From the NCBI RefSeq assembly GCF_002967765.1, contig NZ_PUHY01000012.1, positions 1,281,867 through 1,345,866 on the forward strand: a DNA stretch of 64,000 bases. The letters run 5' to 3'. The position numbers and the translations under genes are program-made. Under the pieces are notes generated by a model. The model made no database searches. It saw only the letters and a program-made list of their open reading frames with translations, and was not told where the DNA came from. The DNA comes from Blastopirellula marina. Lineage in GTDB: Bacteria > Planctomycetota > Planctomycetia > Pirellulales > Pirellulaceae. Shown here one piece after another: positions 38,591 to 48,816 of the stretch (within the stretch, counting starts at the first letter, position 1; the number at the start of each line of letters is the position of its first letter).

Positions 38591-39340
38591 ATGGTTTCGA
38601 GCGACAGTCAAAGCGATCACGCCGCTTCTGGTCAGGGTAAGAAGGTTGAACATGGTCGGCTTTCGAGTGGCGAAATGAAATCTGCGCTTCGGATGAAGCG
38701 GAGCGTATTCGCGCCGTTGCTGAAGTTCGCATATCACGTTTTGAATTGCTCCAAAAGGTGGCGCATCGGTCGGATCCTTATGGACATAACTTGCCGATTT
38801 GAAGGAGGGGCAATGTTCTCTCTCACGGCAAGGGAGCTCTTGTCAAGGTATCACGACGTTCACGTTGGGCCTTATTCGTATGGTCCTTGCTTTTCGCCAG
38901 GCTTATTTCCTCCTCAGGTTCACGTTGGGAATTATACCTCCATTGCGGATGGAGTGATGATTGTCAATGAGAATCATCCAATGACCAAGCTTTCGACGCA
39001 TCCTCTGTTATACGGCGATCACTCCGACCGAGTCGTATTGAAAATTGAGAACGATGTTTGGTTGGGCTACAACGTCGTAATTCTACCTGGTTGCCAGTCG
39101 ATCGGAACTGGGGCAATTATTGGCGCCGGTTCGATCGTCACCAAAGATATTCCTCCTTATGCAATCGCTGTCGGAAATCCAGCACGTGTACTTCGATACC
39201 GATTTTCCCCCGAAGTTTGTGCGAAGTTGCTTGAGTCCAAATGGTGGAACAAGGTATTTCCTGCCGCGCAAGAATTTCAGGAAGAGTTAGGAGAAGATGT
39301 CGCGCTCGCATTTGGTGAGGAGGACGTTGAACTGACATGA
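38591..39340 (+). CDS. Left-handed beta-helix acyltransferase (CatB/xenobiotic type)
   Basis: 249 aa. The hexapeptide region begins near residue 95 (VGPYSYGPC) and includes VGNYTSIADGVMI, a conserved catalytic His in NENHPMTKLSTHPL, then DVWLGYNVVILPG, TGAIIGAGSIVTKDIPPYAIAVGNPARVL. The family moves acetyl groups from acetyl-CoA to sugars or other small acceptors. Overlaps the next gene by four bases (ATGA). Sugar O- or N-acetylation in the repeat unit is inferred from context. Confidence 0.9.
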   Translation: MVSSDSQSDHAASGQGKKVEHGRLSSGEMKSALRMKRSVFAPLLKFAYHVLNCSKRWRIGRILMDITCRFEGGAMFSLTARELLSRYHDVHVGPYSYGPCFSPGLFPPQVHVGNYTSIADGVMIVNENHPMTKLSTHPLLYGDHSDRVVLKIENDVWLGYNVVILPGCQSIGTGAIIGAGSIVTKDIPPYAIAVGNPARVLRYRFSPEVCAKLLESKWWNKVFPAAQEFQEELGEDVALAFGEEDVELT

Positions 39341-40680
39341 GCGAACAATCTCAGATGTTTGCGGTCGAGGGAAGTGGAACAACCGTCTTGCATCCGGTTG
39401 GATTTCTATTTCTGATTATTTGTGGTGTAACCTTCATATTTCTTCCGAGGAAATATGCATTGTTTCCTCTGTCAATCCTCATCTGTTTTGTCGCTAGTCG
39501 ACAGTGCATTGCAATCGGTGGGCTCAATCTTTACTTCATGCGGATAATGGTGCTGTTCTTTGGCGCAATCCGTGTCATTTCTCGAAGTGAATTTCAATCG
39601 ATACGATTCAACGCTCTCGATTGGTGCGTCTTACTGTACGGTCTGTCGATCTTCGTTACTGGCGTGCTCAATTTCGGTATCACATCTCCTGAAATTAAGA
39701 TGCGATCAGGTTTCATGGTTGACATTATTGGGATGTACTTTTTACTGCGCTCGATCATTCGAGATGAGGAAGATGTTAACATGGCGATCAAAGGATTGGC
39801 GCTAATTTCCATTCCGTTGGCGGTTTTCTTCTTCATTGAGCATTCTACTGGCAGAAACTTGTTTTCAATTTTCGGAGGAGTGCCAGAATTGACACCAATT
39901 CGCGAAGGTAGACTGCGATGCCAGGGCGCGTTTGGGCATCCTCTATTGGCCGGGATTATATGGGCAGCTTTCATGCCGATGTTCATCTACCGCGCCATAA
40001 GTAAAGATTCCTCGAATCGACCATTATTCTGGCTCTCAATAATCTGCACTTGTTGCATCGTATTGCTGACTGCCTCAAGTACACCTGTTTTAGGCCTTGC
40101 TGCAGCCTTTGTCTTAATGTTGCTGTTTCCATTGCGCAAGCTGACTCGTCCAGCAGTGTTTACAGGCTTTCTTTCGATTGTTGTTCTGCATTTCGTTATG
40201 CAGGGACCAGTTTGGGGCTTGATCATGAAGATCAATATCACTGCTGGAAACTCAGGTTATCATAGGTTTTTATTGGTTGATGGGTTTATTAATCACTGGC
40301 AAGAATGGTTTCTCCTCGGCTCTCGTATTGGAACCGGGCACTGGGGACATTTTACATTCGACACTGCCAATCAGTATGTTTCGGTAGGAGTTCAAGGTGG
40401 GTTCGTCGCCTTAGCCTTTTTCATGATGACAATAGTTCTCGGGTTCATTGCTGCGGGGCGTATTTCTAAACATCGTCCTTTCTTAGGTTGGACAGTAGGG
40501 GTCGTATTGGCGGTCTATTGCATATGCTTCTTTGGTATTTCCGTTTGGGGACAGATGTTTTTTGCTTGGGCGCTGCCGTTGGCAGTGATTTCGAGCCTTC
40601 AGCAATCTTATTCGAGGGTCGCCTTGTCAGAGCGTGATGAGGGAGTCGGATACATCTATGGTGAGGAACTTGCATCGTAA
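39337..40680 (+). CDS. Wzy/O-antigen ligase-like polymerase
   Basis: 447 aa with about ten transmembrane helices. A long loop around residues 165-205 and another near residues 310-350 ([15 protein letters not shown]) are typical of the polymerase/ligase family, and the His and Asn of the latter segment fit the conserved region. It should join lipid-linked repeat units after flipping. It overlaps both neighbours (four bases upstream, one base downstream). Confidence 0.85.
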   Translation: MSEQSQMFAVEGSGTTVLHPVGFLFLIICGVTFIFLPRKYALFPLSILICFVASRQCIAIGGLNLYFMRIMVLFFGAIRVISRSEFQSIRFNALDWCVLLYGLSIFVTGVLNFGITSPEIKMRSGFMVDIIGMYFLLRSIIRDEEDVNMAIKGLALISIPLAVFFFIEHSTGRNLFSIFGGVPELTPIREGRLRCQGAFGHPLLAGIIWAAFMPMFIYRAISKDSSNRPLFWLSIICTCCIVLLTASSTPVLGLAAAFVLMLLFPLRKLTRPAVFTGFLSIVVLHFVMQGPVWGLIMKINITAGNSGYHRFLLVDGFINHWQEWFLLGSRIGTGHWGHFTFDTANQYVSVGVQGGFVALAFFMMTIVLGFIAAGRISKHRPFLGWTVGVVLAVYCICFFGISVWGQMFFAWALPLAVISSLQQSYSRVALSERDEGVGYIYGEELAS

Positions 40681-41180
40681 TGAACGAATCACCAAAACCA
40701 AAACGCGGACTGCTCTCAGACCTAAACAAATTCATTTGGCTGCAGCGGTTCTTCAATCGCATACGCCTGTGGGTTTTTACGCGTATATGGGGAATGGACA
40801 TCAGTCCAACTGCCGTGATCTCACTTAGCGCAAAGCTGGATAAGACGAATCCGAAGGGCGTGCACATTGGGAGCCATACTTACGTCGCTTTTCAATCGGT
40901 CATTCTGGCTCATGACATGTGCCGCAGATATCGGCCTGATACTCGCATCGGTTCGAATTGTTTTATTGGTGGGCGATCGATCGTCATGCCAGGAATTACA
41001 GTGGGCGATGGCAGTATTGTCGGAGCTGGGTCGGTCGTTACAAAGGATGTACCGCCAGGATCCATTGTTGCCGGAAACCCGGCGAAAGTAATTCGAACGG
41101 GTATAAGCGTCGGGCCGTTTGGTGTCTTGCGACCAGCAGTGGAACCCGCCGACAAAGATGCCTCGGTAGCAATAAGCTGA
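40680..41180 (+). CDS. Left-handed beta-helix acetyltransferase (WcaF/Maa-like)
   Basis: 166 aa; its ATG shares one base with the preceding stop. Hexapeptide repeats occupy residues 40-150, with [35 protein letters not shown] and [31 protein letters not shown]. The short length and layout match sugar O-acetyltransferases of polysaccharide loci. It is the second such enzyme in the locus. Confidence 0.9.
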   Translation: MNESPKPKRGLLSDLNKFIWLQRFFNRIRLWVFTRIWGMDISPTAVISLSAKLDKTNPKGVHIGSHTYVAFQSVILAHDMCRRYRPDTRIGSNCFIGGRSIVMPGITVGDGSIVGAGSVVTKDVPPGSIVAGNPAKVIRTGISVGPFGVLRPAVEPADKDASVAIS

Positions 41181-41183
41181 GAG

Positions 41184-42050
41184 ATGAGTTCCGTGAAGAA
41201 TATTTCTGTTGTCATACCTGCCTACAACGAAGCGAATGTAATTCGCCGTTGTTTGAACTCGTTAGTGAACTCCTCGAAGAATAGTCGCGTTCAGATCGTT
41301 GTCGTGGCGAACGGTTGTTCCGACGAAACAGCCAATCGAGCAAGAGAGTTTGGCCCAGATGTCAAGGTGATCGAAACAGAGATTGGGTCAAAAATCCACG
41401 CACTCAACTTGGGGGATGAAGCTGCCGAAGGATTTCCTCGGTTTTACATTGATGCAGATATCGAGTTTGAAGAGGGAACTCTTGACAAGCTAAGCGAGGA
41501 GCTCGAAAGGCCAGGTGTTTTGGCCGTTGCCCCGAGGATGCTGGTGAATTGCAATGATCGGCCCTGGATCGTGCGAGCCTACTATGATGTTTGGCTGCAA
41601 ATGCCATACTGTCAATCGGGAATGATTGGCTCTGGTGTATACGGAATGAGTGAGGAAGGTCGCCAGCGGTTTGGTGAGTTTCCTAAGATCACTGCGGACG
41701 ATGGCTACGTTCGACTCCTTTTTTCTCCCAGCGAACGTAAAACGGTTGAGTCATGCTCTTTCGCGATCACCCCGCCTAAGTCGCTCGAAAAGATTGTCGA
41801 TATAAATACACGTAGTCATTTTGGCAATGCCGAACTGAAAAAGCTGTATCCCGAGTTGTGGACAAGCGACGAAGGAAGCCACGGTTTGTCCCTAATGAAA
41901 CTCGCAATCAATCCATTATGGTGGCCGTCGCTCGCTGTCTACATTTACGTGAAGCTTGCGGTGCGGAGACGTGTTCGGGAGCGTTTTCGGCGGGGAGAGA
42001 TCGATAAGTGGGAGCGAGATGAAACCTCGCGAGAAGAGCCAGCTTCATAG
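41184..42050 (+). CDS. GT2 family glycosyltransferase
   Basis: 288 aa. The GT-A fold is seen in SVVIPAYNEANVIRRCLNSL and the metal-binding DxD-like FYIDADIEF near residue 92. A later ITADDGYVRLLF segment gives the acceptor-side Asp motif. A C-terminal hydrophobic stretch (WWPSLAVYIYVKLA) suggests membrane contact. It adds one sugar of the repeat unit; the specificity is unknown. Starts three bases after the acetyltransferase. Confidence 0.92.
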   Translation: MSSVKNISVVIPAYNEANVIRRCLNSLVNSSKNSRVQIVVVANGCSDETANRAREFGPDVKVIETEIGSKIHALNLGDEAAEGFPRFYIDADIEFEEGTLDKLSEELERPGVLAVAPRMLVNCNDRPWIVRAYYDVWLQMPYCQSGMIGSGVYGMSEEGRQRFGEFPKITADDGYVRLLFSPSERKTVESCSFAITPPKSLEKIVDINTRSHFGNAELKKLYPELWTSDEGSHGLSLMKLAINPLWWPSLAVYIYVKLAVRRRVRERFRRGEIDKWERDETSREEPAS

Positions 42051-42159
42051 TTGCGTGAAAAGGAAGCTGTGTCGGGCAGCCTCCTTGTTTTTGTCGATGC
42101 AACGTTAGGCTCTTAAGAGCATTTTAGGGTAGAGTAGGATTCGGAGTTGTGAACTAGAG

Positions 42160-43104
42160 ATGAGTTGTGACGTTTCTATTTTGGTCGTCTCTTATAACAC
42201 CAAGGAAGAAACCCTTGCGTGTATCGAGTCGGTCTACGATCAGACGAAAGAAGTGTCGTTCGAACTGATTGTGCTCGATAACGACTCGAAGGACGGTTCG
42301 GCAGAAGCAATTGAAAAGAAGTTCCCCCGACTCACTCTCGTTAAGTCCAAAAAGAATCTTGGATTTGCAGGGGCCAACAATGTCGCCGCCGAACAGGCGA
42401 CGGGTGAGTATGTGTTGCTTCTGAATCCCGATACGGTGATTCTCGATCAAGCAATCGATCGGATCGTCAAATTCGCCAGGTCGAATAGCGAGCCTGGCGT
42501 GTACGGTGGTCGCACTTTGTTTGAGGATATGTCTTTGAACAAAGATTCATGCCATGGTGCACCTACTCCCTGGAGTTTGTTGTCCATGGGCATTGGATTC
42601 TCTTCAATGTTCAGCAGGTCGGCCTTGTTTAATCCAGAAGGATTGGGGGCATGGCAGCGAGATAGTTTTCGTGAAGTCGACTGCATCACAGGATGTTTCC
42701 TGTTATTGGAGCGTTCGTTGTGGAAAGAGCTCGGTGGGTTCGATCTTGACTATTTCATGTACGGCGAAGATACCGACCTCTGCCTCCGTGCTCGTAAGCA
42801 TGGGGTCAAGTGCTTCGTCTATCCAGATGCTCAACTGATTCATCATGGGGGTCGCTCCGAGAAGGTCCGAGCAGATAAGATGATCCGTCTCTTTCGAGCG
42901 AAACATCAACTCTTTCAAAAGCATTGGAAACCTCATTCTGTGAAGTTCGGCGCTAATATGCTCGTATGCTGGGCATTTACGCGTTATTTGGCCTTGCGGA
43001 CACTTGGAGTAGCTAACGCTTCATACCGGCAGCGTGCTTCTGAGTGGTACTCGGTGTTCAGCCGCCGATCCGAATACTGCGATATCCCGAAAAGAATGGC
43101 ATAG
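42160..43104 (+). CDS. GT2 family glycosyltransferase, rhamnosyltransferase-like
   Basis: 314 aa. It opens with ILVVSYNTKEETLACIESV; LLLNPDTVI carries the donor-binding Asp, and YFMYGEDTDLCLRARKHG is the typical ED-D motif of WbbL-type rhamnosyltransferases. This fits the rhamnose pathway two genes downstream, but donor use is inferred. The spacing to the preceding gene is 109 bases. Confidence 0.9.
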   Translation: MSCDVSILVVSYNTKEETLACIESVYDQTKEVSFELIVLDNDSKDGSAEAIEKKFPRLTLVKSKKNLGFAGANNVAAEQATGEYVLLLNPDTVILDQAIDRIVKFARSNSEPGVYGGRTLFEDMSLNKDSCHGAPTPWSLLSMGIGFSSMFSRSALFNPEGLGAWQRDSFREVDCITGCFLLLERSLWKELGGFDLDYFMYGEDTDLCLRARKHGVKCFVYPDAQLIHHGGRSEKVRADKMIRLFRAKHQLFQKHWKPHSVKFGANMLVCWAFTRYLALRTLGVANASYRQRASEWYSVFSRRSEYCDIPKRMA

Positions 43105-43365
43105 TGTTCAAGAAGATGACTTGGCTACGGGGGATTAACCTCTTTTGTTGCCAAGATGAGGGAGCGTGGATAGTTGTTCGAAAACATCTCGAAACTTCGC
43201 AACTTGTTTCCAGAAAAGCAGTAAGCGAGTTCGGGTTGGTTGGTTAAACTGAAGATGAACACGAGACTTTAGGAAGGCCGATTGTGCCATTCCGATAAAC
43301 CGATTGGCATGAAAGTCTCAAAAAACTAGTAATCATCGCTCTCTTACGGAAAGTGGGACTTCACA

Positions 43366-44256
43366 ATGATCGTCGTACTCGGTGGCTCAGGTTATGTTGG
43401 GTCGAGTATCGTAAATTTGTTAGCCAACCGAGGAAAAGAGGTTCGTGTTCTTTCTCGAAAGGACTGCGACTATTACGATCCCGCCTCGCTGGGCGATGCC
43501 ATTGGTAATGCTGAATTTGTTATCAATGCCGCTGGCTATACGGGACGCCCAAACGTTGATGCGTGCGAATTGCATAAGCATGAATGTCTGATGGGCAACT
43601 CCGTTCTACCAGGCGTTGTGAAAGAGGTTTGCCAATCTAAGAAGCTGCCGTGGATCCAAATTTCTTCGGGATGCATCTACACTGGTACGCGCGAAGACGG
43701 AACGGGATTCACCGAGACGGATGCCCCGAATTTTTCGTTTCGCTACAATAATTGCAGCTTCTATTCAGGTACCAAGGCCTTAGGTGAAGAAGTCTTGGCC
43801 GATGCCGAGAACTGTTACATTTTGCGGCTACGAATTCCGTTCGAGAATCTCGATAACCCACGAAACTTTCTCACGAAGCTTCTACGGTACGAACGTCTCT
43901 TACGCGCAACCAACAGCTTGACCTTTTTGGACGAGTTTGCGAAGAGTTGCCTCTACTGCGCCGAAAGCCGTCCAGAGCCAGGTATTTACAATGTGACCAA
44001 TACTGGTTCCGTTACAACGGACGAAGTTGTCGCACGTCTGAAGTCGCACGGTATTACTGACAAAGGATTTCAATTCTTTGACTCTGAGGCAGAGTTCATG
44101 CAAAAGGCTGCGATCGCAGCTCGATCAAATTGTGTCATGAACAATAAAAAAGCGGTCGACGCTGGCTTCCCATTGTCCCATGTCCATGATGCATTGGATC
44201 AAGCGATGTCTAATTGGATTCCAGAGTCGGAAGTTTCTTCCGCTGCAACGAAATAG
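43366..44256 (+). CDS. Bifunctional NDP-4-keto-6-deoxyglucose 3,5-epimerase/4-reductase-like protein (UER1/RHM C-domain type)
   Basis: 296 aa SDR protein. The cofactor motif GGSGYVGS is at residues 6-13, and YSGTK gives the catalytic YxxxK. The segments NAAGYTGRPNVDACE, SGCIYTG, PRNFLTKLLRYE and AAIAARSNCVM closely follow the epimerase/reductase half of plant RHM/UER1 and the mimivirus counterpart, where single-domain enzymes make both the RmlC and RmlD steps. Simple RmlD enzymes lack several of these blocks. It would turn the product of rfbB into an L-rhamnose nucleotide. The 65-base gap to rfbB and shared strand support one pathway. Confidence 0.75.
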   Translation: MIVVLGGSGYVGSSIVNLLANRGKEVRVLSRKDCDYYDPASLGDAIGNAEFVINAAGYTGRPNVDACELHKHECLMGNSVLPGVVKEVCQSKKLPWIQISSGCIYTGTREDGTGFTETDAPNFSFRYNNCSFYSGTKALGEEVLADAENCYILRLRIPFENLDNPRNFLTKLLRYERLLRATNSLTFLDEFAKSCLYCAESRPEPGIYNVTNTGSVTTDEVVARLKSHGITDKGFQFFDSEAEFMQKAAIAARSNCVMNNKKAVDAGFPLSHVHDALDQAMSNWIPESEVSSAATK

Positions 44257-44320
44257 ACGATTTCCTCTGTAAATCAACTTCACAACAAACTCCTCTCCTT
44301 TATCTGACTCAAGTAGATCG

Positions 44321-45403
44321 ATGCTGAAAACAATTCTCGTTACCGGTGGGGCTGGCTTCATTGGTGGATGTTTCGTCCGTCAAATGCTCGGCAAGCCAGA
44401 TTGTCGGGTGATCACGCTCGATAAGCTAACCTACGCTGGCATTCGTGAGTCCATCCCGCCTGATTCAGACCGTCATGTATTCGCAGAAGGTGACATCGGC
44501 GACACGACACTCGTGGCAAAACTGCTAACGGATTATAAGCCGTACGCGATTGTGAACTTTGCCGCCGAGTCGCACGTCGATCGTTCGATTGATGGTCCGC
44601 GTGAGTTTGTTGAAACGAATGTACTCAAGACATTCGATCTGCTGCATACGACGCATCAGTGGTGGAAAGAACTCGCAGAAGCAGAGAAAGCGAGGTTCCG
44701 ATTCTTGCATGTTTCAACCGACGAAGTCTATGGGTCGGCTGACGATGGCAGCAAGTTTACCGAGACAACGCCATATTCCCCGAACTCGCCGTACTCTGCC
44801 TCGAAAGCAGCTTCGGACTTTTTTGTTCGGGCGATGCAGCATACGTACGGCTTTCCCACGCTAACCACCAATTGCTCGAACAACTATGGGCCATATCAGT
44901 TTCCTGAGAAGCTGATTCCGTTGATGATTCTCAATGCTCTCTCTGGCAAGCCGCTTCCTGTTTACGGAGACGGTAAAAATATTCGCGACTGGCTGTACGT
45001 TGAGGATCACTGCACGGCGATCGCCACCGTCCTAGAGCGTGGCCGACTCGGCGAGACCTACAACGTGGGAGGCAATAGCGAACGGACGAACCTCGATATT
45101 GTGCACACGATCTGTGATTCGCTTGACGAGATTTCACCAATGGAAGACGGTTCCTCGCGACGGAACTTAATCAAGTTCGTCACCGATCGACCAGGGCATG
45201 ATCGGCGTTACGCAATTGATTGCTCGAAGCTAACGTCCGAGCTTGGCTGGGAGCCGCAAGAGACTCTCGAGACCGGGATGGCGAAAACGATTCGTTGGTA
45301 CTTGGATAACCCGGAGTGGCTTGCAATCGTTCAAGCGAAGCATGATACGAGCACCCGCCTTGGTCAAGGCGACACGCCAGCAGAAAAAGAGGTGGCAAAA
45401 TGA
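44321..45403 (+). CDS. rfbB: dTDP-glucose 4,6-dehydratase
   Basis: 360 aa. The NAD motif GGAGFIGG is at residues 8-15. STDEVYG gives the catalytic Thr-Asp-Glu and YSASKAASD the Tyr and Lys. It makes dTDP-4-keto-6-deoxyglucose from dTDP-glucose in the cytoplasm. It overlaps rfbA by four bases (ATGA). Confidence 0.97.
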   Translation: MLKTILVTGGAGFIGGCFVRQMLGKPDCRVITLDKLTYAGIRESIPPDSDRHVFAEGDIGDTTLVAKLLTDYKPYAIVNFAAESHVDRSIDGPREFVETNVLKTFDLLHTTHQWWKELAEAEKARFRFLHVSTDEVYGSADDGSKFTETTPYSPNSPYSASKAASDFFVRAMQHTYGFPTLTTNCSNNYGPYQFPEKLIPLMILNALSGKPLPVYGDGKNIRDWLYVEDHCTAIATVLERGRLGETYNVGGNSERTNLDIVHTICDSLDEISPMEDGSSRRNLIKFVTDRPGHDRRYAIDCSKLTSELGWEPQETLETGMAKTIRWYLDNPEWLAIVQAKHDTSTRLGQGDTPAEKEVAK

Positions 45404-46266
45404 AAGGCATTATCCTTGCTGGTGGAACAGGTTCTCGCTTGTTCCCGCTGACCTTTGCCGTGAGTAAACAGTTGCTTCCCGTTTACGACAAGCCTCTGAT
45501 TTACTACCCGTTATCGACGTTGATGTTGGCTGGGATTCGTGAGATTCTGATTATCTCGACGCCACATGATCTCGGTCATTTTGAAAAACTGTTAGGTGAT
45601 GGTTCGCAGTTTGGGTTGAAGCTCAGTTACACCGCACAACCTAAGCCAGAAGGGCTCGCTCAAGCCTTCTTGCTGGAGCCAGACTTCGTCAAAGACGAGA
45701 AGGTTGCCTTGGTGCTGGGGGATAATATCTTCTACGGCCAAGGCTTTCAGAAGATGTTGCAGACGGGTTCCGAACTCAAGGAAGGGGCCGTAATCTTTGG
45801 CTATCCTGTGAAGGATCCGGAACGATACGGCGTCGTTGAGTTTGATCCGACTGGCAAGGTCCTCTCCCTCGAGGAAAAACCTGCCAAGCCAAAGTCACGC
45901 TTCGCCGTTCCTGGGCTGTACTTCTACGACGAGCATGTCTACGAATTTGCCTCTAAACTTAAACCGTCTGCGCGAGGCGAACTGGAAATCACAGACCTCA
46001 ATCGCGTGTACCTGGAAAAGGGATTCTTGCGGGTCGAATTGTTCTCGCGAGGCTTCGCTTGGCTCGATACGGGCACGCACGAATCGATGATGCAGGCCAG
46101 CGCCTATGTGCAGACTATTGAAGAGCGACAAGGCCTGAAAATTAGCTGTCCCGAGGAAATCGCATTCCGGAAAGGTTTCATCAGCATAGATCAGCTGAAG
46201 GAACAGGCTGCGAGATTTCCAAATGATTACGGTCAGTATTTGTTAGAGGTTTGTCGCGAATCCTGA
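45400..46266 (+). CDS. rfbA: Glucose-1-phosphate thymidylyltransferase
   Basis: 288 aa, the usual length. The opening [18 protein letters not shown] is the nucleotide-binding loop; [13 protein letters not shown] and [19 protein letters not shown] are the active-site blocks. It makes dTDP-glucose from dTTP and glucose 1-phosphate, feeding rfbB. No rmlC gene follows; the sulfotransferase gene is next. Confidence 0.97.
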   Translation: MKGIILAGGTGSRLFPLTFAVSKQLLPVYDKPLIYYPLSTLMLAGIREILIISTPHDLGHFEKLLGDGSQFGLKLSYTAQPKPEGLAQAFLLEPDFVKDEKVALVLGDNIFYGQGFQKMLQTGSELKEGAVIFGYPVKDPERYGVVEFDPTGKVLSLEEKPAKPKSRFAVPGLYFYDEHVYEFASKLKPSARGELEITDLNRVYLEKGFLRVELFSRGFAWLDTGTHESMMQASAYVQTIEERQGLKISCPEEIAFRKGFISIDQLKEQAARFPNDYGQYLLEVCRES

Positions 46267-46488
46267 GCCGAGGGGAGTTTGCGGAGCGACTGGGGCATGT
46301 GTCTTCAGAATCTGGGGTCGAGCGTGGGTGAAGTTGCTAGGTGCCTGTCACGCAGAATTTATCCGTGTTAGGCACTACGTGCAGTTGGCCATTCGGCATT
46401 AATGAGCAAATAAGGTTGCTCCGAAGCGTCGAGACGCTCGAGTGCATGGCAAGTATCAGCTAAGGCTATAGCAGCCAGGAGTTTACGC

Positions 46489-47376
46489 GTGAAGCGTTTT
46501 TTGAATACACCGCAAGTCCGTCAACAACTGCGCAAGCTTCGGCCATATTATAACACTATATTTCGTCGCCAGAAGGACTTGTCTCGTGCCCCTTCGTCGG
46601 TTGAGCGAATCAATGCGATGGGCGGACGCGGCGTATTTCTTCTTTCATTTGGTCGCTGTGGGACAACCGTTTTTTGCGACTTTTTGGCCAGCCATCCTGG
46701 TTTGACAACATTTGGTGAAGTTTTAAATGAAGAGAGTTATTACTCTTTTTTTCAAGCATTTTCCAAAGGGGCACTTCGCTGGTGGGCGATGCGGCCATCG
46801 TTGATGGAAGCCGAGTTCTATCGATTCATTGAAAAGCTGGTTCAGCGAAATTCGCGGCAGCATTGTTTGCTCGATATGAAGATCGAGTCACTACATTTAA
46901 TCGAGGGAAACTGGCGACTACCTGGATTGCACTTCAAGCTGTTTGATGCACTTAAGCAAAGCAATGCACCAATCATTGTGATGGAACGTCGGGATTTAGT
47001 GGCTAGGCATGTATCTGGTCAGATAGCGTTTCGCCGAGGGCAGTATCACAGCTACCAGACTGCTCAAGAAGTTGAGCCGTTCGCAATTGATATACCTGCG
47101 ATGGAGGCCGACAATATGCTAATTCGCGCTCAGATCGACTATATCGCGAAGTTCTTCCAGAATTATCCCCGGTTTAAGCGATTGGCTTACGAAGACCTGT
47201 TTGCAGAGGACGGAAGTTTCGCGTCGCAGCTTGGTGTCGACATTGCTGATTTATTGGGTATCGAGAATCAGTTCGACTTTCGTCCGCAGCTAGAAAAGGT
47301 TGTTAAGGGGAAAAGCTCAAGTCTGATCACTAACTGGGATGAAGTCGAGGCGTCGAGGGGGCGTCAAGACATGTAG
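46489..47376 (+). CDS. Sulfotransferase
   Basis: 295 aa from GTG 46489. The 5'-phosphosulfate-binding loop of PAPS sulfotransferases is seen in FLLSFGRCGTTVF near residue 52. The 3'-phosphate site is likely VMERRDLVARHVSGQIAF, where Arg and Ser have the expected spacing. Similarity is to Stf0-like and carbohydrate sulfotransferases. It lies between the dTDP-sugar genes and cysD/cysNC, so its donor PAPS is made by its neighbours. The acceptor is probably the polysaccharide, which is inference. Confidence 0.8.
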   Translation: MKRFLNTPQVRQQLRKLRPYYNTIFRRQKDLSRAPSSVERINAMGGRGVFLLSFGRCGTTVFCDFLASHPGLTTFGEVLNEESYYSFFQAFSKGALRWWAMRPSLMEAEFYRFIEKLVQRNSRQHCLLDMKIESLHLIEGNWRLPGLHFKLFDALKQSNAPIIVMERRDLVARHVSGQIAFRRGQYHSYQTAQEVEPFAIDIPAMEADNMLIRAQIDYIAKFFQNYPRFKRLAYEDLFAEDGSFASQLGVDIADLLGIENQFDFRPQLEKVVKGKSSSLITNWDEVEASRGRQDM

Positions 47377-47776
47377 ATACTTGGATGCGCACTTTAATGG
47401 ATCCGATCCTGAATATCTTGGAGAGCTTCGGGGTCCCTGGGTAGTGCAGCGTCGATGGCATGAGTTTTAGGAGTTATTAGCTTAGCACATAAGCTTACCT
47501 ATGTTGATAGAGACGTTGGAGGGGTGTGGGTATTTTGTGATTTTCCAAGATAGTGTCCACTCTCTGGAATGGTTGTAAAAATTCAATGAGGTCATTGCAA
47601 ATCGCTTAAATTCGATTTCCTTGCGTCTTTGTTTAGTAGGAATAGTAAATTATATCGGTGTTCCTTGTGCTCCAAACGGATTGCTCGAGCAGAGCGAGTT
47701 CAACTTCGCTGGTTAGCCCACTCCCTCCGGCGAGCTGGGATCGAATTGCCTAACTTCAACTTGTAGTGATTGATTG
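47377..47776. other. Intergenic stretch between the sulfotransferase and cysD
   Basis: No gene recognised. It is AT-richer than its surroundings, and probably contains the promoter for cysD-cysNC. No riboswitch-like structure was identified. Confidence 0.5.
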
Positions 47777-48685
47777 ATGTCCGGTTACCAGATTACGCAT
47801 CTCAAACAGTTGGAAGCGGAAAGCATCCATATCATCCGCGAAGTTGCGGCCGAGTTTGAGAACCCGGTGATGTTGTATTCCATCGGGAAAGATTCGTCCG
47901 TCATGGTTCACTTAGCCATGAAGGCGTTTTATCCCGCCAAGCCGCCATTTCCTTTGATGCATGTCGATACGACATGGAAGTTCAAGGAAATGATCCAGTT
48001 CCGCGAGGAATATGCCCGCAAGGAGTTGGGACTCGACTTGATTGTGCACATCAACGAGGAAGGTAAGAAGCTGGGCATCGATCCGTTCGAGGACAGCGTT
48101 CGCCATACCGACTTGATGAAGACGGTCTCGCTGAAGCAGGCCCTCGACAAGTACAAGTTCGACGCTGCATTCGGTGGTGCTCGCCGTGACGAAGAGAAGT
48201 CGCGAGCTAAGGAGCGAGTCTTCTCGTTCCGCGACAAGAATCATCGCTGGGATCCCAAGAACCAGCGGCCGGAACTTTGGAATCTGTACAACACCAAGGT
48301 TAACAAAGGGGAGAGCATCCGCGTTTTCCCCCTGTCGAACTGGACCGAACTCGACGTTTGGCAGTACATCCATCTCGAAGAGATTCCGATCGTTCCCTTG
48401 TACTACTCGGCCAAGCGACCGGTCGTGTGGCGTAACGACATGTGGATCATGGTCGATGACGACCGGATTGACCTTCAGCCAGGCGAGAAGGTCGAAGAGA
48501 AAATGGTTCGCTTCCGCACTCTCGGCTGCTATCCGCTGACGGGCGCCGTGGAATCGGAAGCCGTCACGATGCCAGACATCATCCAAGAGATGCTGTTGAC
48601 CACAACCTCCGAACGCCAGGGCCGCGCCATCGATAAAGATCAAGGCGCGTCGATGCAGAAGAAGAAGGAAGAAGGATATTTCTAA
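47777..48685 (+). CDS. cysD: Sulfate adenylyltransferase small subunit
   Basis: 302 aa from ATG 47777. The PP-loop motif of the ATP-sulfurylase catalytic subunit is [36 protein letters not shown] and [15 protein letters not shown] are family signatures. With CysN it makes APS from sulfate and ATP. The cysNC gene starts 131 bases after its stop. Confidence 0.97.
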   Translation: MSGYQITHLKQLEAESIHIIREVAAEFENPVMLYSIGKDSSVMVHLAMKAFYPAKPPFPLMHVDTTWKFKEMIQFREEYARKELGLDLIVHINEEGKKLGIDPFEDSVRHTDLMKTVSLKQALDKYKFDAAFGGARRDEEKSRAKERVFSFRDKNHRWDPKNQRPELWNLYNTKVNKGESIRVFPLSNWTELDVWQYIHLEEIPIVPLYYSAKRPVVWRNDMWIMVDDDRIDLQPGEKVEEKMVRFRTLGCYPLTGAVESEAVTMPDIIQEMLLTTTSERQGRAIDKDQGASMQKKKEEGYF

Positions 48686-48717
48686 CGCCTGTTGGCGGCC
48701 AAGTTTTCAGTATTCCA

Positions 48718-48748
48718 TGTTCAGTGCCTAGCAGAGGAAGGGACTGAA
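48718..48748. repeat. Imperfect inverted repeat between cysD and cysNC
   Basis: GTTCAGTGCC at 48718-48727 and GGGACTGAAC at 48739-48748 pair at nine of ten positions, with an 11-nt loop. Related CTGAA units recur around 48760-48805. No T run follows, so it is not a simple terminator. It could affect mRNA stability or be a local repeat. Confidence 0.35.
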
Positions 48749-48816
48749 CAACCTGTCGAAAACTGAAACGATATCCTTACTGACCACATACAGCTGAACA
48801 CTGAAACCATAGACCT

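Noticed and set aside
47912..48643. A 243-aa minus-strand frame opposite cysD
   Set aside because: It is a shadow of cysD, whose motifs are unmistakable.
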